Assembly: GCA_021432635.1 (NCBI GenBank)
Contig: MU270113.1
Location: 124,001 to 188,000 of the forward strand
Length of the DNA stretch: 64,000 nucleotides
Reading direction: 5' to 3'
DNA from: Thozetella sp. PMI_491
Taxonomy: Eukaryota; Ascomycota; Sordariomycetes; Chaetosphaeriales; Chaetosphaeriaceae
The notes beneath the pieces were generated by a model that was given only the letters and a program-made list of their open reading frames with translations, searched no databases and was not told where the DNA came from. This document shows positions 61,300 through 64,000 of the stretch, one piece after another. The position numbers were made by a program, and so were the translations under genes. Each line of letters opens with the position of its first letter. Positions within the stretch are counted from its first letter, which is position 1.

Positions 61300-63122
61300 A
61301 TGTCAAACGGCGTCGAGACGAATGGTGCCTCTGGGAACACCCATACCTCTTCCCAGAGGTATCTGAGCACCCGAGGCGAGGATAGCGGGGTATGACTCCC
61401 AGCTCGCTGGCCCCTAATCACCCTCAATGTGTCGTTGTAGCTAACCGCCATCATTCCACTAGTTCTCCTTCGAGGAGGTAGTCCTCAAGGGTCTCGCCTC
61501 CGATGGGGGCCTCTATATCCCCGAAGAGATCCCCAGCGCCTCGGAATGGCAGAGTTGGAAGGACCTATCCTACCAGGATCTAGCCTATAAGGTCCTCTCG
61601 CTTTACATCTCGCCCTCCGAAATCCCTCCACAAGATCTCAAGGACATCATTAACCGGAGTTACTCGACCTTCCGTGCCGAAGATATTACGCCCTTGGTGT
61701 CATTGAAGGACGACATCCACTTGCTGGAGCTCTTCCACGGCCCTACCTTCGCCTTCAAGGACTGCGCCCTGCAGTTCCTCGGAAACCTGTTCGAGTATTT
61801 CCTGGTGCGAAAGAATGCGGGCAAGACCGGGCGGGGTGAGGATCTAGATATCCTTCCCTCACCGCATGGCATCCGCTTACATGCTTCTAGACAGGTACCA
61901 CTTGACCGTGGTCGGCGCGACTTCTGGCGACACCGGATCTGCCGCTATTTACGGCCTTCGAGGCAAGCAGGATGTTTCCGTCTTCATGCTCCACCCGAAA
62001 GGCCGTGTTAGCCCCATCCAAGAGCTGCAGATGACGACGGTTCTCGACCGGAATGTGCACAACCTTGCTGTCACTGGAAACTTTGACAATTGCCAGGTAG
62101 GAATATTTTCATCCGATCGGGGTGGTACCCGCCTAACCAGACTGTAGGACATCGTGAAAGCCCTCTTTGCGGATCCCGACATCAACTCAACCCTCAAGCT
62201 CGGTGCCGTGAACTCGATCAACTGGGCTCGCATTCTTGCCCAGATCGTCTACTACTTTCACTCGTACTTCTCGCTCGTGAGGCAAAAGCAGTCCTTCAAC
62301 ATCGGCGACAAGCTGCGCTACGTTGTCCCGACCGGCAACTTCGGCGACATTCTCGCCGGCTACTTTGCCTATCGCATGGGCTTGCCCGTCGACAAACTCG
62401 TTATTGCGACGAACGAGAACGACATTCTCGACCGATTCTGGAAGACTGGTAAGTACGAGAAGAAGCCTGTCAGCGGGCCCGAGGCCGAGGGCGGGCTTGT
62501 GGCCGACGGCGTCAAGGCTCACGAGGACGGCGTCAAGGAGACCCTCAGCCCGGCCATGGACATCCTAGTATCCAGCAACTTCGAGCGTCTACTGTGGTTC
62601 CTTGCCTACGGCTTTGCTGCCACTGCCGGCATGGACGATGAGTGGAACAAGAAGCAGGCCGGCCAGGAGGTTGGTGCTTGGCTCAAGGACTTGAAGACGA
62701 ACGGCGGATTCGGGCCCGTCCACAAGGAAATACTGGAGAGCGCACACAGCGTCTTCGATAGCGAGCGTGTGACGGATCAGGAGACCCTCACCACCATCCA
62801 GGCTTTCTACAGCGAGCTGGGATACGTCCTGGACCCGCATTCGGCAGTGGGCGTGGAGGCATCCTTGCGCTCGAGGAAGAGGGCCAGCAACGTGCCGCAC
62901 ATCTCGCTGTCGACGGCCCACCCTGCTAAGTTTGCTGGTGCGGTGACTCTAGCACTCAAGAACGAACCCGGTTTCAAGTTCGAGGAGAAGGTACTGCCAC
63001 CCGAGTTCATCGGGCTCGACCAGAAGGAGAAGCGGGTCCGCGAGGTAGCCAACGACTGGTCGAAGGTGCGAGACTTGGTCAAGGACATTGTGGAGAAGGA
63101 GCTCGCGTCCCAAGAGAACTAG
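61300..63122 (+). CDS. thr4: Threonine synthase
   Basis: Four exons, 61300-61389, 61463-61835, 61891-62096 and 62148-63122, join in frame to 547 aa. The enzyme converts O-phospho-homoserine to threonine with pyridoxal phosphate, the last step of threonine synthesis in the cytosol. The start RYLSTRGE and the DGGLYIPEEIP stretch are family-typical. The cofactor lysine is Lys129 in HGPTFAFKD; the phosphate-binding loop is GATSGDTGSAA; further landmarks are VPTGNFGDILAGYFA and STAHPAKFAGAV. Exon 3 begins after a CTAG acceptor at 61890, which gives DRYHLTVVGATSG; the next AG would break the frame. Gcn4-type sites precede the gene. Length is typical of the fungal/plant type II enzyme. It appears complete and functional. 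Confidence 0.95.
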
Positions 63123-63602
63123 AGGCGTGGAATGTGAGGTTCTTGGGCATACCGGAGTAAGGGGACATCTTGCCAGGCAGCCGCGTTCGGGCTGTCATAT
63201 ACGACTATTTGCATGGACTCAAGTGGCGGGTCGACCTACGTACAGGCCCGGAGAAAGGTCTAGAAAAAAGGACGATGATATTGGGCTGCCTTAGAGGTGG
63301 AACGACTGAATCAAAAGCCTGATTTGTACGCAGAAGTAATTACACCTTTAATTCGACCCAACCTACCCGTTACACTCCAGGGCGGGACAAGGGGGTGTTT
63401 TGGACAATAGTTAACCCTAACCCTGATTTTCTCAATGAGCCTTGGTCGAATTTCTCCCGCAGCAGTACTGGCACTCAAGGAAAGTATCATACCTCTAGCA
63501 TCGGATTTGATTGTTTGTCGTGAATTTCGGTTCTTTCAAAGGGAGTATACTCGAGAGCAGGCTCTCTTCGGTCCTTCGGCACCCGCCACCTCTCAACGCA
63601 AC
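63123..63602. other. Spacer between thr4 and dbr1 with a telobox
   Basis: About 480 bases in tandem orientation. A telomere-like sequence TTAACCCTAACCCT lies at 63411-63424, about 180 bases before the dbr1 ATG. No gene is seen. Confidence 0.6.
63411..63424 (+). promoter_or_regulatory. Telobox-like element in the dbr1 promoter
   Basis: Two head-to-tail CCCTAA-type units (TTAACCCTAACCCT). Such teloboxes occur in promoters of translation and RNA-processing genes and bind Myb-type Tbf1/Teb1 factors. Its role here is inferred from position. Confidence 0.45.
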
Positions 63603-64000
63603 ATGGCGGAGACAGCCAATGTGGACACTTTCAGCACGAATGGGGTGCGCCTCGCTGTGGAAGGCTGTGTGAGTACTCTTTCGCAGTCAATCTCTATCTC
63701 TCATGTTAACGGTAGATTAGGGCCATGGTACACTCCACGCAATCTATGCATCCGTAGAGAGGTCGTGCAAGGAGCGCGATTGGGATGGCGTCGATCTGCT
63801 GATCATTGGAGGTGACTTTGAGGTGCTCCTTCCAGCTCGAGCCACGCCTTGTTGTCGGAGCTGACCATCTGCTAGTCCGTCCGCAATGCTGCCGACCTGA
63901 GCGTCATGTCTGTTCCCGCCAAGTATCGCGAGCTGGGCGATTTCCATGAGTATTATAGCGGCGCCCGCGTTGCGCCCTACTTGACTATCTTCATCGCCGG
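63603..64000 (+). CDS. dbr1: Lariat-debranching enzyme Dbr1 (5' part, runs off the window)
   Basis: Three exons are visible: 63603-63668, 63721-63822 and 63876 to the window end. They read MAETANVDTFSTNGVRLAVEGC, then GHGTLHAIYASVE...DLLIIGGDFE, then SVRNAADLSVMSVPAKYRE...YYSGARVAPYLTIFIAG. This matches the Dbr1 metallophosphoesterase start: the EGCGHG motif (Cys and His metal ligands), the GGDF motif (Asp ligand) and the VRNAADL/VPxKYR blocks. The next expected motif, GNHE, lies just past the window edge. Dbr1 hydrolyses the 2'-5' bond of intron lariats in the nucleus. The N-terminus has about 14 residues before the usual start at the R-(I/L)-A-V-E-G strand. The 3' end is missing only because of the window border. 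Confidence 0.93.

Overview
The window reads as nuclear DNA of a filamentous ascomycete (Pezizomycotina, most likely Sordariomycetes). The evidence is short spliceosomal introns (about 47-123 nt) with GTAAGT/GTGAGT-type donors and CTAAC/CTAAT branch motifs, moderately GC-rich coding regions, monocistronic genes on both strands, and lineage-typical families (CFEM/Pth11-like receptor, Zn2Cys6 regulator, HSWVEQ-type secreted protein). No prokaryotic operon, CRISPR array, rRNA, tRNA or intact transposon was recognised. Exon structures were built by hand from reading frame, splice signals and remembered family signatures; no alignment or search was run.

Layout. 2-9.4 kb: respiratory supercomplex factor Rcf2 (+), a six-blade kelch protein (-), and tRNA-dihydrouridine synthase Dus3 (+). 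9.4-13.2 kb: gene-poor. 13.2-18.7 kb: NCS1 purine-cytosine permease (+), cyclophilin H/Cyp3 (+), and a secreted protein with an N-terminal histidine (-). 18.7-22.9 kb: gene-poor with G-rich tracts. 22.9-28.8 kb: Zn2Cys6 regulator (-), DUF2470 membrane protein (-), six-exon CFEM GPCR (-). 28.8-33.6 kb: gene-poor. 33.6-42.7 kb: single-TM protein (+), SmF (+), PRMT5 (-), Prp43 (+). 42.7-47.5 kb: gene-poor, then a possible 47-aa cysteine-rich microprotein gene (+). 48.2-53.7 kb: secreted GPI-type DUF2183/App1-like protein (-) and a divergent Fpg/Nei-type protein (-). 54.7-64 kb: Rtp1/TANGO6 (+), AT-hook protein (-), threonine synthase (+), and the 5' part of lariat-debranching enzyme Dbr1 (+), which runs off the window.

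Function. Most genes are housekeeping. RNA processing is over-represented: Cyp3, SmF, PRMT5, Prp43 and Dbr1 all act on the spliceosome or its products, Dus3 modifies tRNA, and Rtp1 serves RNA polymerase II assembly/import. The accessory-looking genes (CFEM receptor, Zn2Cys6 regulator, secreted histidine-first protein, secreted DUF2183 protein) lie beside the gene-poor blocks. I found no clear undescribed multi-gene system. The best leads are the histidine-first secreted protein (LPMO-like), the Fpg-like protein without the catalytic proline, the cysteine-rich microprotein gene, a GC-AG intron in SmF, and a frame-preserving intron in the single-TM gene.
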